Assembly: GCA_017469625.1 (NCBI GenBank)
Contig: JAFUGA010000037.1
Span: forward strand, 1-64,000
Direction: 5' to 3'
Length of the DNA: 64,000 nt
Source of the DNA: Bacteroidales bacterium
Lineage (GTDB): Bacteria; Bacteroidota; Bacteroidia; Bacteroidales; P3
In this document: positions 26,457 to 35,783 of the stretch, piece by piece
Position numbering within the stretch: position 1 is the stretch's first letter
How the letters are laid out: each line of letters begins with the position of its first letter
Translations under genes and position numbers: made by a program
Notes under the pieces: model-generated
The model's database searches: none
Seen by the model: the letters and a program-made list of their open reading frames with translations, nothing else
Told to the model about the DNA's origin: nothing

Positions 26457-27650
26457 TTATTTCAATCTTGCACAAGCATCTTTTATTCTTTTCAATGCTT
26501 CTTTTATGTTTTCGTCAGATGTAGCGTAAGACATACGGAAACATTCAGGAGAGCCGAAAGCATCACCACCAACTGTAGCTACATGACCTACTTCCAAAAG
26601 ATACATAGCAAAATCTGTAGAATTGTTTATCACTCTATCTCCATCTTTTTTACCGAAATAAGCACTGCATTTTGGGAAAAGATAGAATGCACCTTGTGGG
26701 TCATTAACCTCAAAACCAGGAACTTCTTTTGCTAATTGTACTATAAGGTTCTTTCTTCTTTCAAAAGCCACTCTCATTTCTTCTACACAGTCTTGGGAAG
26801 ATACGTATGCAGCAACAGCGGCTTTTTGTGAAACAGAACAAGGACCAGAAGTGTATTGACCTTGAAGTTTGTTGCAAGCCTTTGCTATTTCCAGAGGAGC
26901 AGCGATGTAACCTATCCTCCAGCCGGTCATAGCATAGGCTTTACTTACTCCGTTTATTATAATACATCTTTCTTTCATACCATCGCAACTTGCCAAAGAA
27001 GCATGTTGTCCTGTGTAGTTTATATGTTCGTAGATTTCATCACAAATGATGTAAATGTTTTCATATTTTCTCAATACTTTTGCCAAACCTTCCATCTCTT
27101 CTCTGCTATATACAGAACCTGTAGGGTTGCTTGGAGAACAAAGGATTAACATCTTGGTTTTAGGAGTTATAGCACTCTCAAGTTGTTCTGGTGTAAGTTT
27201 GAAATCTTGTTCTATCTTGGCTTCTACAAATACAGGTTTGCCGTCTGCCAACAAAACCATCTGAGGATAACTTACCCAATAAGGTGCAGGAATTATTACT
27301 TCATCGCCTTCGCCTACTAAAGCCATAACGGTATTGCAAACACTCTGTTTTGCACCATTGGAAACTATTATCTGGTCTGTAGTATATTCCAAACCATTCT
27401 CTTTTTTCAGTTTCTCAACTATTGCTTTTCTCAAATCAGGGTAACCAGGTACAGGAGAGTATCTTGTATAGTTCTCGTCAGTTGCTTGTTTTGCAGCTTC
27501 TTTAATATGATTAGGTGTATTGAAATCAGGCTCGCCTACACTCATATTTATAATATCAATACCCTGTGCTTTTAATTCTCCACTCTTTTGACTCATAGCC
27601 AAAGTTGCTGAAGGTTGTAATCTGTTAATTCTTTCTGCTAATTTAATCAT
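26457..27650 (-). CDS. Class I/II pyridoxal-phosphate aminotransferase (aspartate aminotransferase type)
   Basis: 397 residues with the fold-type I aminotransferase pattern: NMSVGEPDFNTP near the N-terminus, the YTRYSPVPGYPDLRKAI region, the NPTGSVYS motif near 177, ICDEIYEH near 202, and the PLP lysine in GVSKAYAMTGWRIGY near 236. These match bacterial AspC/AatA subgroup Ib enzymes that transfer the amino group between aspartate and 2-oxoglutarate. Some relatives use prephenate, so specificity is not settled. It is monocistronic. Confidence 0.92.
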   Translation of the reverse strand: MIKLAERINRLQPSATLAMSQKSGELKAQGIDIINMSVGEPDFNTPNHIKEAAKQATDENYTRYSPVPGYPDLRKAIVEKLKKENGLEYTTDQIIVSNGAKQSVCNTVMALVGEGDEVIIPAPYWVSYPQMVLLADGKPVFVEAKIEQDFKLTPEQLESAITPKTKMLILCSPSNPTGSVYSREEMEGLAKVLRKYENIYIICDEIYEHINYTGQHASLASCDGMKERCIIINGVSKAYAMTGWRIGYIAAPLEIAKACNKLQGQYTSGPCSVSQKAAVAAYVSSQDCVEEMRVAFERRKNLIVQLAKEVPGFEVNDPQGAFYLFPKCSAYFGKKDGDRVINNSTDFAMYLLEVGHVATVGGDAFGSPECFRMSYATSDENIKEALKRIKDACARLK

Positions 27651-27704
27651 AGTTTATGAAATTTTTTTAAGATTAAGCAATTATATATTTTACGAAATGC
27701 ACTG

Positions 27705-27712
27705 CAAAGTTA
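27705..27712 (-). promoter_or_regulatory. -7 box of the aminotransferase promoter
   Basis: TAACTTTG on the minus strand, about 55 nt upstream of the ATG. No clear -33 element. Confidence 0.5.
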
Positions 27713-27817
27713 ATAAAAAAATTTTATAAAAACATATAAAACTTTAATTTTGTGCAAAATAAAACGAAGAAAAGCGAATAAAGTTTAGTAAATTCTACAA
27801 TCAAATTCTATGAAAAT

Positions 27818-27922
27818 AAAACAAAGTTCTATTTTTCTGAAACAAAGAGATAGAATTCTAAAACTTTGTTTTAGAAAATTAAAACAAAGTTCTACGAAAT
27901 TAAAACAAAGAGATAGAAAAAG
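27818..27922 (+). repeat. 21-bp module array, locus 5 (5 units)
   Basis: Units at 27818, 27839, 27860, 27881 and 27902 keep exact 21-bp phase. The unit at 27860 has the inverted core AAAACTTTGTTTT and can pair with the next unit (11-bp stem, 8-nt loop). Confidence 0.9.
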
Positions 27923-27928
27923 AAAAAT

Positions 27929-27962
27929 AAAACTTGATTATAGAGAAACATAATCAAGTTTT
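27929..27962 (-). terminator. Terminator of the M20 dipeptidase gene
   Basis: 12-bp perfect stem AAAACTTGATTA (27929-27940) with TAATCAAGTTTT (27951-27962), then TTATTTTTC on the minus strand. Confidence 0.8.
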
Positions 27963-28033
27963 ACCTTCTTAATAGAAATGTATAAATTATTTTGACAAGA
28001 ACTATAAAAAATTTCTTTCTCTATTTGCGAAAC

Positions 28034-29404
28034 TTACTTAGCCATAAGTTTTGCGTACTCTTCATAGAAGTAAGTAATACTTTCTATACCGTTGAAGAAC
28101 TGTTGTAAAGGATAGTTCTCGTTTGGTGAGTGTATAGCATCACTTCCCAATCCAAATCCCATAAGTATGGATTTTGTTCCCAAGATTCTTTCAAATCCTG
28201 CAACGATAGGAATACTTCCACCGCTACGAGTAGGTATAGGTTGTTTGCCATAAGTTTTTTGCATTGCTTTTTCGGCAGCCTTGTATGCTGGAAGGTCAAG
28301 TGGAGATACGTATGCATAACCACCATGCAAAGGAGTAACCTCTACTTTTACACATTTAGGAGCAATGTTTTCTATATGTTTTGCTACTCTTTCAGTTATT
28401 ACTTCAAAATCTTGGTCAGGTACAAGACGGAAAGATATTTTTGCACTTGCAGAAGATGGTATAATAGTTTTAGCACCTTCTCCTGTATATCCACCCCAAA
28501 TACCGCAAACGTCAAAACTTGGACGTACACCTGTACGTTCTATAGTTGTGTAACCTTTTTCGCCATGCAAAGAAGGAGAACCTGTAGTTGCAAGATATTC
28601 TTCTTCGGAAAAAGGAGCTTTATTCATCAAATCTCTTTCCTCTTGTGAAAGTTCAATAACTTCTTTGTAAAAATCTGGCACTGTGCAACGATTATTCTCG
28701 TCTTGCAATTGAGATATTATCTTGCACAAAATGTTTATAGGGTTAGCCACAGCACCACCATATATACCAGAATGTAAGTCTGCTTTTGATCCTGTAACCT
28801 TTACTTCTATGTACCCCAAACCTCTAAGACCTGCAGTTATAGAAGGAACGTCTGAGGCTATCATTGAAGTATCTGAAACAAGGATAACATCACTCTTTAA
28901 CAATTCTTTGTTCTTTTCACAAAAACCATAAAGAGAACCACTACCTATTTCCTCTTCACCTTCAAGCATAAACTTAACGTTACATTTCAAAGTATTGCTT
29001 TTAACCATAAATTCAAAAGCCTTTGCCTGCATAAAAGATTGACCTTTATCGTCATCGGCACCTCTTGCCCAAATAATATCATCTTTAACTACAGGTTCAA
29101 AAGGATTGGTACGCCATTGTTCTACAGGGTCTATAGGCATTACATCATAATGACCATAAACCAAAACAGTAGGATAATCTTTGTTTATTATCTTTTCGCC
29201 ATAAACGACAGGGTTTCCTTCGGTTGGCATTACTTGAGCCTTATCTGCACCGGCTTGTAGTAAGAGTTCTTTCCAGCGTTCTGCACATTTTACCATATCC
29301 TCTTTGTGTTCAGTCTGTGAAGATATAGAAGGAATTTTTATTAACGAAAATAATTCATCTAAGAATCTGTCTTTGTTCTCTTGTATATAAGATTTAATTT
29401 CCAT
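28034..29404 (-). CDS. M20-family dipeptidase
   Basis: 456 residues, cytosolic. The co-catalytic zinc motifs of the M20 family are clear: GHYDVMP (His, Asp) near 85, ARGADDDKG (bridging Asp) near 115, EGEEEIGS (catalytic and metal Glu) near 150, then DTSM and the late LGSDAIHSPNEN His. The lid/dimer domain lies at about 190-360. It likely releases amino acids from di- or oligopeptides, in keeping with peptide use by many Bacteroidales. It ends in its own terminator; the SPOR-like gene starts 48 bp upstream, so co-transcription is possible. Confidence 0.92.
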   Translation of the reverse strand: MEIKSYIQENKDRFLDELFSLIKIPSISSQTEHKEDMVKCAERWKELLLQAGADKAQVMPTEGNPVVYGEKIINKDYPTVLVYGHYDVMPIDPVEQWRTNPFEPVVKDDIIWARGADDDKGQSFMQAKAFEFMVKSNTLKCNVKFMLEGEEEIGSGSLYGFCEKNKELLKSDVILVSDTSMIASDVPSITAGLRGLGYIEVKVTGSKADLHSGIYGGAVANPINILCKIISQLQDENNRCTVPDFYKEVIELSQEERDLMNKAPFSEEEYLATTGSPSLHGEKGYTTIERTGVRPSFDVCGIWGGYTGEGAKTIIPSSASAKISFRLVPDQDFEVITERVAKHIENIAPKCVKVEVTPLHGGYAYVSPLDLPAYKAAEKAMQKTYGKQPIPTRSGGSIPIVAGFERILGTKSILMGFGLGSDAIHSPNENYPLQQFFNGIESITYFYEEYAKLMAK

Positions 29405-29452
29405 GTTGTTGAATTGTTTTATATAAGGTTTAATAAAATTTTTTAATTCTCT

Positions 29453-29926
29453 TTATTCATCATAACCACTTTCTTCTTCCATATTATCCTCATAATATTC
29501 TACTTGTTTCAAATCTTCTTGAGAGATAACGGGAGCATTGATTTGGTCTTGTATAATAACGGTTGTAGGTATTTGAGGTTTGATTTGTATGAGCATGGCT
29601 TGAGCATCAAGTTTTGTAACAAAATCCCCAAACTTTACAACAAAATCTGGCTCGTCAAATATCACATAAGCCCTTTCTTTTGGATAGATGTTTTGCAATT
29701 GTTCCTTAAGATTGAAAGCCTTACTCCTTGCATTATCACCAGAAAACTTCGCTACCTTTAATCTAAATCCAGCAAAAGTTCTTGCCATTTGATTATACGC
29801 AACATGTTGTTCAAGTATGGTTTGCAGACGACCATCTGCTATAACTTCTACTTGTGCATAAGTTTTTTTCTGACAAAAACACAGTAGGACAAAAGCAAAA
29901 ATAAGTGGGACGTATTTACTTTTCAT
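29453..29926 (-). CDS. Periplasmic SPOR-domain-like protein
   Basis: 157 residues with a signal peptide ending near KTYAQ. The mature part (FAGFRLKVAKFSGDNARSKAFNLKEQL, FDEPDFVVKFGDFVTKLDAQ) follows the SPOR fold, which binds denuded peptidoglycan at septa. An acidic tail (NMEEESGYDE) ends the protein. It lies 11 bp downstream of the universal stress gene, with which it probably shares a transcript. Confidence 0.8.
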   Translation of the reverse strand: MKSKYVPLIFAFVLLCFCQKKTYAQVEVIADGRLQTILEQHVAYNQMARTFAGFRLKVAKFSGDNARSKAFNLKEQLQNIYPKERAYVIFDEPDFVVKFGDFVTKLDAQAMLIQIKPQIPTTVIIQDQINAPVISQEDLKQVEYYEDNMEEESGYDE

Positions 29927-29937
29927 CTTTGTTTTTC

Positions 29938-30768
29938 TTAGATAGTGTAACCTCCAACTTGTTTAGGTGCAATGGTAAGTACAGGATAAGGAGAAAGGTT
30001 TATCATTTGCTGAGCATAAGGTCCTAAGAACAACATATTTGATAAAGTTTTCTCTTGTTCTGTCATAATAACAATCATATCTGCATTTATTTCCTTTGCA
30101 TAATCCAAAGTAGTAAGGGTAACGTTGTCTGAATCCTTTATTGTAGAAGTATATTTCAAACCTTTTTTACGCAAAAGGTCTTCCACACTTTCTACATAAT
30201 TGGTTACAGTATCTCTCATTGCTTTGCTGGAATAAGACAACAGACCAAGTATATGAATAGTTGTACCCGGGAACATACGTGCAAAATCTATAGTCCAAGG
30301 AACTTTTTGTCTGGTTTCTTCTGTGGAGTCTATAGGAAGAATTATAGAGTCAAGAGGTTTATTAAAGTTGAAATTCTCTCTTATAGATAGGATAGGTACT
30401 TTAGAATCTGCAATAGTCTTGTAAGCATTTGCACCTGCAAATCTTTCATCGTAACCACTGTTTCCATTAGTGCCAATAAGTACAAGATAAGGCTTTTCTT
30501 TGTTTATAAGTTTGGCAAGTGTGCTATGTACTTTTCTGCCCTTTACTATCATATAAGAGATTTCTTTTTCGCCTATAACACGTTTGAAACTCGTACAAAA
30601 TTCTTTCAAAATATTTTCTGCATCTGCAGGGTCTTTCTCTACGGTTTCTACCCATACCATTTTGATGTTGGAATTCGTCCTATTGGCAATATCCATTGAT
30701 AATCTAAGGGCTGATAATGAAGCATTGGAAAAGTCAATGCCTACCATAATTTCTCTTCTGTTGTCCAT
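29938..30768 (-). CDS. Tandem universal stress protein (UspA family)
   Basis: 276 residues containing two Usp domains, joined near residue 145. Domain 1 has MVGIDFSNASLSALRLS and the nucleotide-loop region IGTNGNSGYDERFAGANAYKTI. Domain 2 starts ILPIDSTEETRQKVPW and ends in MLFLGPYAQQMI. Usp proteins bind ATP or act as stress regulators; the role here is unknown. The start has an unusually good ribosome site (AAAGGAGT), rare in this window, which suggests strong expression. Confidence 0.92.
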   Translation of the reverse strand: MDNRREIMVGIDFSNASLSALRLSMDIANRTNSNIKMVWVETVEKDPADAENILKEFCTSFKRVIGEKEISYMIVKGRKVHSTLAKLINKEKPYLVLIGTNGNSGYDERFAGANAYKTIADSKVPILSIRENFNFNKPLDSIILPIDSTEETRQKVPWTIDFARMFPGTTIHILGLLSYSSKAMRDTVTNYVESVEDLLRKKGLKYTSTIKDSDNVTLTTLDYAKEINADMIVIMTEQEKTLSNMLFLGPYAQQMINLSPYPVLTIAPKQVGGYTI

Positions 30769-30796
30769 ACTGACTCCTTTCTAAATTTTATTTTTG

Positions 30797-30827
30797 CAAA
30801 TCTACTATTTTTTTTCGTAGAATACAA
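30797..30827 (-). promoter_or_regulatory. Promoter of the Usp-SPOR operon
   Basis: On the minus strand TTG (30827-30825), 20 bp, TAGATTTG (30804-30797), followed by AAAGGAGT just before the ATG at 30768. Confidence 0.75.
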
Positions 30828-30919
30828 ATAAAACGAACAAAAAGTGCAAAATATTTTAAAAATATCAAAATACAACCTCTCCAAACTTCAAAAATTATAC
30901 TTATTTTCAAATAAATTCA

Positions 30920-30927
30920 TATCTTTG
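30920..30927 (+). promoter_or_regulatory. -7 box of the hexosaminidase operon
   Basis: TATCTTTG, 28 nt before ATG 30956. A second TACCTTTG at 30947-30954 directly abuts that ATG and overlaps an alternative upstream start at 30944. Confidence 0.55.
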
Positions 30928-30955
30928 CAAAGAAATAAAAGAAATGTACCTTTGT

Positions 30956-33307
30956 ATGAAAAAAATAGTTTTAGTTTTAATAGTTTTTTGTCTTTGTTGT
31001 GCAGGAGTTTTACAAGCACAGGAAGATTTGAATATAATACCTAAACCCAATAAAATAGAGAAGAAGGACGGTGTTTTTAAGTTTGATGCAAAGAGTATAA
31101 AGATTTATGCTCCCTCTGATAAAGAGTTGCAAACCGAAGCACAGTATTTGCAAGATTTGTTTGCAGAATACATAGAACAGTACGAAAATCCTATCTATAC
31201 CCGTAGTGATAACCCATTTCCAAATATGGATAACAGTATAATATTCATTTATACAAACCTTAGAAACTTAGGAGAAGAGGGTTATGTTTTGGATATAAAC
31301 CAAAGAAGAATAACTATAGAAGCCAACACTAACACAGGCTTTTTCTATGGTATGCAAACACTGTTGCAGATGTTACAATTCTATCCAAGAGTTGCAAATA
31401 TCAAGTATCATAACTTTCAAAAAAATCTCTCTTGTTGCAGAATAACAGATTATCCTCGCTTTTCTTATAGAGGCAAACATTTAGACTGTGCCAGACATTT
31501 CTTTTCTGTGGATTATATAAAAAGGTATATAGATTTGCTTGCTTTTCATAAGATAAATACTTTTCATTGGCATTTGACAGATGACCAAGGTTGGAGATTG
31601 GAAATAAAGAAATATCCACTCTTAACCGAAATAGGAGGAAAGAGAAAACAAACTCTTGTAGGACACTACAGTGATACACCTGTAGAAGAACAGAAGTTTG
31701 ACGGAAAGGAGTATGAAGGATTTTATACTCAGCAAGAAGTGAGAGAAATAGTTGAATATGCAAAAGAAAGACACATAAATATAATACCCGAAATAGAACT
31801 ACCGGGACACTCTATGGCGGCTTTGAGTGCTTATCCTCAACTTTCATGTAGAGGAGAAAATATAGAAGTGGCTTGTACTTGGGGTGTATTTGAAAATGTT
31901 ATGTGTTCCAAAGAAGAAACCTTTCGTTTCTTGGAAGATGTTTTTGATGAGGTTTGTTCTCTCTTCCCTTCAGAATACATACATATAGGAGGCGATGAGT
32001 GTCCTACAGTAAGGTGGAAAGAATGCGATATTTGTAAAGAGAATGTTAAAAGATTAGGACTTAAAGACGAAACACAACTACAAGGCTATTTTACAAAAAG
32101 AGTGGCAGACTATCTAAAAACCAAAGGAAGAAAGATTATAGGTTGGGACGAAATCTTAGAGAAAGGTGTAGATACAAGTGCTACAATACTTTCATGGCAA
32201 GGTGAAATGGGAGGAATAAATGCTACAAAACAGGGTAACGATGCTATTATGGTGCCATCTGCTTATCTTTATTTTAATTTTTATCAAGGAGTAGCAGCAA
32301 CAGAACCTCTTGCTTTCGGAGGCTACACTCCATTAAAGAAAGTTTATACTTATGACCCTATACCAAAACAATTGGATAAGAAACAAAAGGAACATATAAT
32401 AGGTATGCAGGCTTGTACTTGGACAGAGTACATACAGGATTTTCAATCTTTGGAATACAACGATTTTCCACGCATTTCCGCCCTTAGTGAAAGAGCTTGG
32501 AGTGATAGTACCGTAAGAGATTATGATGATTTTGTAAGTAGATTGAATACTCTTTTGGATTGCTATGATATGATGAGGGTTAATTATGCTAAATCTCATT
32601 TTGCTGTTTTGGCAACTATGGAAAAGAATAAGAATAAACTACAACTGAAACTTTCTTCGCCACTATCTAATTCACCTATCTATTATACCACAGACGGAAG
32701 CAAACCTACAGTAAATTCTGCTAAATATACCAAACCTATTTCTTTGAAAGAGAACACCATTTTAAAGGCTTTTGCTTATAAAAACAACAAACGTTTTTCT
32801 CCTATACTTACGGCTGAATATCATATAAATAAAGCCACAGGTAAAACATATATTCAAAAAGATATAAACCCACAATACAACGGCGGAAACACATACGCTT
32901 TGACCGATGGACTGAAAGGGGATAAGAAAAGTTACGACCGATGGGTAGGAACATTAGGAAAGGATTATGATGTTTTGTTGGATTTGGAGAATAAGGAGCA
33001 AATAAACTCTATTTCTATAAACTTTTTGGACGAAGAGGATTCTTGGATATTTCTTCCTTTGTATGTGAAGGCGTATGTTTCAAATGACAAACAACATTGG
33101 GTAGAAATAAACGAGTCTGAGTTTGTAAAAGAGAACGTGAAAAATAATCCAAAGTTGGTGAACTATAAAACAAACTCCGAAAAACTGAATATAACAAAAT
33201 ATAGATATGTAAGAATTTTTGCTAAAAGTATAGGAACGTGTCCAAACGACCACCCGGGCAACGGATACCCTGCACATACTTTTGCAGATGAAATAGAAAT
33301 AAATTAA
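30956..33307 (+). CDS. Beta-N-acetylhexosaminidase, GH20, secreted
   Basis: 783 residues (start at MKKIVLVL; an ATG 12 bp earlier is possible). The signal peptide ends near LQAQ. It has a GH20 N-terminal domain (about 25-150), a catalytic TIM barrel (about 155-520) with the Asp-Glu pair D347-E348 in HIGGDECPT and the substrate-binding region FHWHLTDDQGWRLEIKKYP, a chitobiase-type C-terminal Ig domain (YYTTDGSKPT), and an F5/8-type C carbohydrate-binding-like domain at the end. It trims terminal GlcNAc/GalNAc from host or microbial glycans. It begins a three-gene run. Confidence 0.94.
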   Translation: MKKIVLVLIVFCLCCAGVLQAQEDLNIIPKPNKIEKKDGVFKFDAKSIKIYAPSDKELQTEAQYLQDLFAEYIEQYENPIYTRSDNPFPNMDNSIIFIYTNLRNLGEEGYVLDINQRRITIEANTNTGFFYGMQTLLQMLQFYPRVANIKYHNFQKNLSCCRITDYPRFSYRGKHLDCARHFFSVDYIKRYIDLLAFHKINTFHWHLTDDQGWRLEIKKYPLLTEIGGKRKQTLVGHYSDTPVEEQKFDGKEYEGFYTQQEVREIVEYAKERHINIIPEIELPGHSMAALSAYPQLSCRGENIEVACTWGVFENVMCSKEETFRFLEDVFDEVCSLFPSEYIHIGGDECPTVRWKECDICKENVKRLGLKDETQLQGYFTKRVADYLKTKGRKIIGWDEILEKGVDTSATILSWQGEMGGINATKQGNDAIMVPSAYLYFNFYQGVAATEPLAFGGYTPLKKVYTYDPIPKQLDKKQKEHIIGMQACTWTEYIQDFQSLEYNDFPRISALSERAWSDSTVRDYDDFVSRLNTLLDCYDMMRVNYAKSHFAVLATMEKNKNKLQLKLSSPLSNSPIYYTTDGSKPTVNSAKYTKPISLKENTILKAFAYKNNKRFSPILTAEYHINKATGKTYIQKDINPQYNGGNTYALTDGLKGDKKSYDRWVGTLGKDYDVLLDLENKEQINSISINFLDEEDSWIFLPLYVKAYVSNDKQHWVEINESEFVKENVKNNPKLVNYKTNSEKLNITKYRYVRIFAKSIGTCPNDHPGNGYPAHTFADEIEIN

Positions 33308-33315
33308 AACAAGAT

Positions 33316-33816
33316 ATGAACCTAAAAGTAAAAAGATTTCTAACACGAGTATTTGATAAATCCATAAAAACAGATTGGAAGATGAAGATAATGCTTTCAT
33401 TGTCATTCATCTTTGCAAGTGTATATTTTCTTTTCAATTTTTCCATGGTACTGTTTGCCGATAGTATAAGAAGTTTTATTACTTCTGAATCTTGGCCCAC
33501 TTCGTTGTATTTCTACAAAGAGAATCTTTTGTTTTTCCTTTCAGCAAATAGGCTAATGTATCTATTGTGTTCAGCAGTCGGTTTCTCTCTTTTGTATGGT
33601 GTAAATCTTATGTGGAGGGGTTTTAAGTGGGGACTGCTATTTTATACCATAGGAAAAGCCTGCCAAATCATAGTTCCCATAATATTTTTAGGTCATAGAA
33701 TGTGGGCAATAGGCGATATAATGATAGCCTTTCTTTTCCTTGTGTTCTACTATGTTTATTCTTTTTCTCACCAGATAGAAAAGGAGAATAGAAAATATAA
33801 TCAAATAGGTAAGTAA
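33316..33816 (+). CDS. Four-helix integral membrane protein of unknown function
   Basis: 166 residues with about four hydrophobic segments (IMLSLSFIFASVYFLFNFSM, a central pair, and IMIAFLFLVFYYVYSF) and basic ends. No domain is recognised. It starts 8 bp after the hexosaminidase stop, so it is in the same transcript. Confidence 0.7.
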   Translation: MNLKVKRFLTRVFDKSIKTDWKMKIMLSLSFIFASVYFLFNFSMVLFADSIRSFITSESWPTSLYFYKENLLFFLSANRLMYLLCSAVGFSLLYGVNLMWRGFKWGLLFYTIGKACQIIVPIIFLGHRMWAIGDIMIAFLFLVFYYVYSFSHQIEKENRKYNQIGK

Positions 33817-33841
33817 CAACGATTTAAACCCCGAAAACATT

Positions 33842-34546
33842 ATGGCTGCATTATATCTTTTTCCTACACTTTTATCCGATGTGGATTGGCAAGAATGTTT
33901 ACCTGTAAAAAATGTAGAAAAAATACTTTCCTGTGAATATTTTATAGTAGAGGAACTCAGAACTGCAAGAAGATTTTTAAGAAAGATAGGTTACACAAAA
34001 TCTTTTGATGAGGTTGGCTTTTATCTTCTAAATGAACATAGTACAGAGCAAGAAATAATGGATAGCCTTGAGCCTTTGAGAAATGGAAAAGATGTTTTTC
34101 TTATGTCTGAAGCAGGTTTGCCTTGTGTGGCAGACCCTGGCAGTAAAGCCGTACTTATAGCCCAAAAGATGAATGCAAAGGTTGTCCCCCTTGCAGGGCC
34201 TTCCAGTATATATATGTCGTTGATGGCGAGTGGGTTCAATGGTCAGAATTTTGCCTTTTTAGGTTATCTGCCTGTGAAAGAAGAAGAAAAACTGAAAAAA
34301 CTTCGCCGTATAGAAGAAAGAGTGTATAAGGAAAATCAGACACAAATATTTATAGAAACACCATATAGAAACGATAAACTGTTTCTTTCTATGCTTAAGA
34401 TTTTCAAAGACGATACTCTTTTATGCGTGGCTTCGGATATAACATCTATAAATCAGAGTATAAGGACGCAAAGTATAGGGGAGTGGAAAAAAGAAAAGAA
34501 TTTTTATATAGGAAAAGTAAATACCATATTTCTTGTATATAGATAA
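33842..34546 (+). CDS. RsmI-like SAM-dependent methyltransferase (tetrapyrrole methylase fold)
   Basis: 234 residues. Motifs are those of the RsmI group: FLMSEAGLPCVADPG, VVPLAGPSSIYMSLMASGF and IFIETPYRN. RsmI 2'-O-methylates C1402 of 16S rRNA. This shorter protein has a diverged N-terminus (MAALYLFPTLLSDVDWQ) in place of the usual PTPIGN motif, typical of a Bacteroidota paralogue whose target is not established. It is the last gene of the run and lies next to repeat locus 6. Confidence 0.88.
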   Translation: MAALYLFPTLLSDVDWQECLPVKNVEKILSCEYFIVEELRTARRFLRKIGYTKSFDEVGFYLLNEHSTEQEIMDSLEPLRNGKDVFLMSEAGLPCVADPGSKAVLIAQKMNAKVVPLAGPSSIYMSLMASGFNGQNFAFLGYLPVKEEEKLKKLRRIEERVYKENQTQIFIETPYRNDKLFLSMLKIFKDDTLLCVASDITSINQSIRTQSIGEWKKEKNFYIGKVNTIFLVYR

Positions 34547-34847
34547 ATAGAAATTTGCTGTTTTTCTTATACTTTTTTATGTTAAAATTTTATTGTAAAA
34601 CCACATAAAACACAATTTTTATACCACAGAACCAAGTTTTGAATGGAATTTTCTAACTCTTTGTTCTATTCTCACGAAACTTTGTTTTAATTTTCCATCT
34701 CTTTGTTTTAATTTCACGAAACAAAGTTTTAGAATTCTATCTCTTTGTTTTAATTTTCTCTTTCTTTGTTTTAGAAAATTAAAACAAAGTTTCGTGAAAA
34801 GGGTATTTAATTATGCAAAATTGTTTTATTATATATAATGTATGAAA
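34547..34847. other. Convergent spacer occupied by repeat locus 6
   Basis: This spacer lies between the stops of the RsmI-like gene and phoH. It has no conventional GC-containing terminator, so hairpins within the repeats are the only terminator-like structures. Confidence 0.7.
34647..34801 (-). repeat. 21-bp module array, locus 6 (6 units plus one inverted)
   Basis: Minus-strand units have cores at 34659, 34680, 34701, 34722, 34743 and 34764, all in 21-bp phase. The core at 34722 is inverted. A plus-strand unit at 34781 pairs with the core at 34764 (10-bp stem). Confidence 0.9.
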
Positions 34848-35783
34848 TTATTTTTTATCATTGTTTTCAAAGGCTGAAACTATTTTAGATACCAAAGGGT
34901 TTCTAACAATATCTGAATTTGTAAGAAAGATAACACTTATACCGTCTATATCTTTTAGTAATCCTACTGTAGAAAGAAGACCAGATGGTTGATTGTGAGG
35001 TAAGTCTGTTTGAGAAGGGTCGCCTGTAATTATAAACTTAGAATAGTTACCCATACGAGTAAGAAACATCTTTATTTGATTTTGTGTTGCGTTTTGGGCT
35101 TCATCAAGTATTACAAAGGAATTTTCTAAGGTCCTTCCTCTCATAAAAGCCAAAGGTGCAATCTCTATTATATGGTGTTCAATGTATTCATCTAATCTGC
35201 TTTGTGAAAGCATATCTCTAAGGGCATCGTACAAGGGTTGAAGATAAGGGTCTAATTTTTCTTTCAAATCTCCAGGTAGAAATCCAAGATTTTCACCTGC
35301 TTCCACCGCTGGACGAGTAAGGATAATACGTTTTATTCTTTTCTCTTTCAAAAACTTAACTGCCAAAGCCACTGCTGTATATGTTTTTCCGCTACCTGCA
35401 GGTCCTATAGCGAAAATCATATCTTTCTTTTCTATATCCTTAACCATCTGCTGTTGATTTTTGGTTTTGGCTTTTATAGCATAGCCATTAGCACCGTAAA
35501 GCAAAGTATCTGCATTCTCCGGTTTTATTTCCTCGTCCTTAGATACAGACATAATAAGTTTTTCATCTATATTCTTCTTTTTATTGTAAAGAGATAAGAG
35601 TTTGTTATAAAAAGTTTCAAAGTTTTTTATCAAGTTTTCTTCACCTTTAACGGTCATTTTCTCAAACCTAACTGTTATTGTAAGGTCTGAAAATAAAAGT
35701 CTTATAAACTGAAGATTCTTTTCATTTACTCCGAATAAAACTGTCTGATTTATATTTGAAATATCAAAAACTTTTTCTTTCAT
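34848..35783 (-). CDS. phoH: PhoH-family ATPase
   Basis: 311 residues with an N-terminal KH-like region and a RecA/SF1-like ATPase core: Walker A GPAGSGKTYT near residue 130, LTRPAVEAGENLGFLPGD, Walker B FVILDEAQNAT near 226, and TGDPSQTDLP near 262. PhoH/PhoL proteins are linked to RNA and ribosome metabolism, often with YbeY. Its ATG overlaps the stop of the upstream gene by one base (TAATG), so translation is coupled to it. Confidence 0.93.
   Translation of the reverse strand: MKEKVFDISNINQTVLFGVNEKNLQFIRLLFSDLTITVRFEKMTVKGEENLIKNFETFYNKLLSLYNKKKNIDEKLIMSVSKDEEIKPENADTLLYGANGYAIKAKTKNQQQMVKDIEKKDMIFAIGPAGSGKTYTAVALAVKFLKEKRIKRIILTRPAVEAGENLGFLPGDLKEKLDPYLQPLYDALRDMLSQSRLDEYIEHHIIEIAPLAFMRGRTLENSFVILDEAQNATQNQIKMFLTRMGNYSKFIITGDPSQTDLPHNQPSGLLSTVGLLKDIDGISVIFLTNSDIVRNPLVSKIVSAFENNDKK

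Larger units (their letters stand above)
27651..28033. other. Spacer with aminotransferase promoter, repeat array and dipeptidase terminator
   Basis: Both flanking genes read leftward. The spacer contains the promoter box at 27705, the 21-bp array 27818-27922 and the hairpin at 27929. No gene is seen. Confidence 0.7.
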
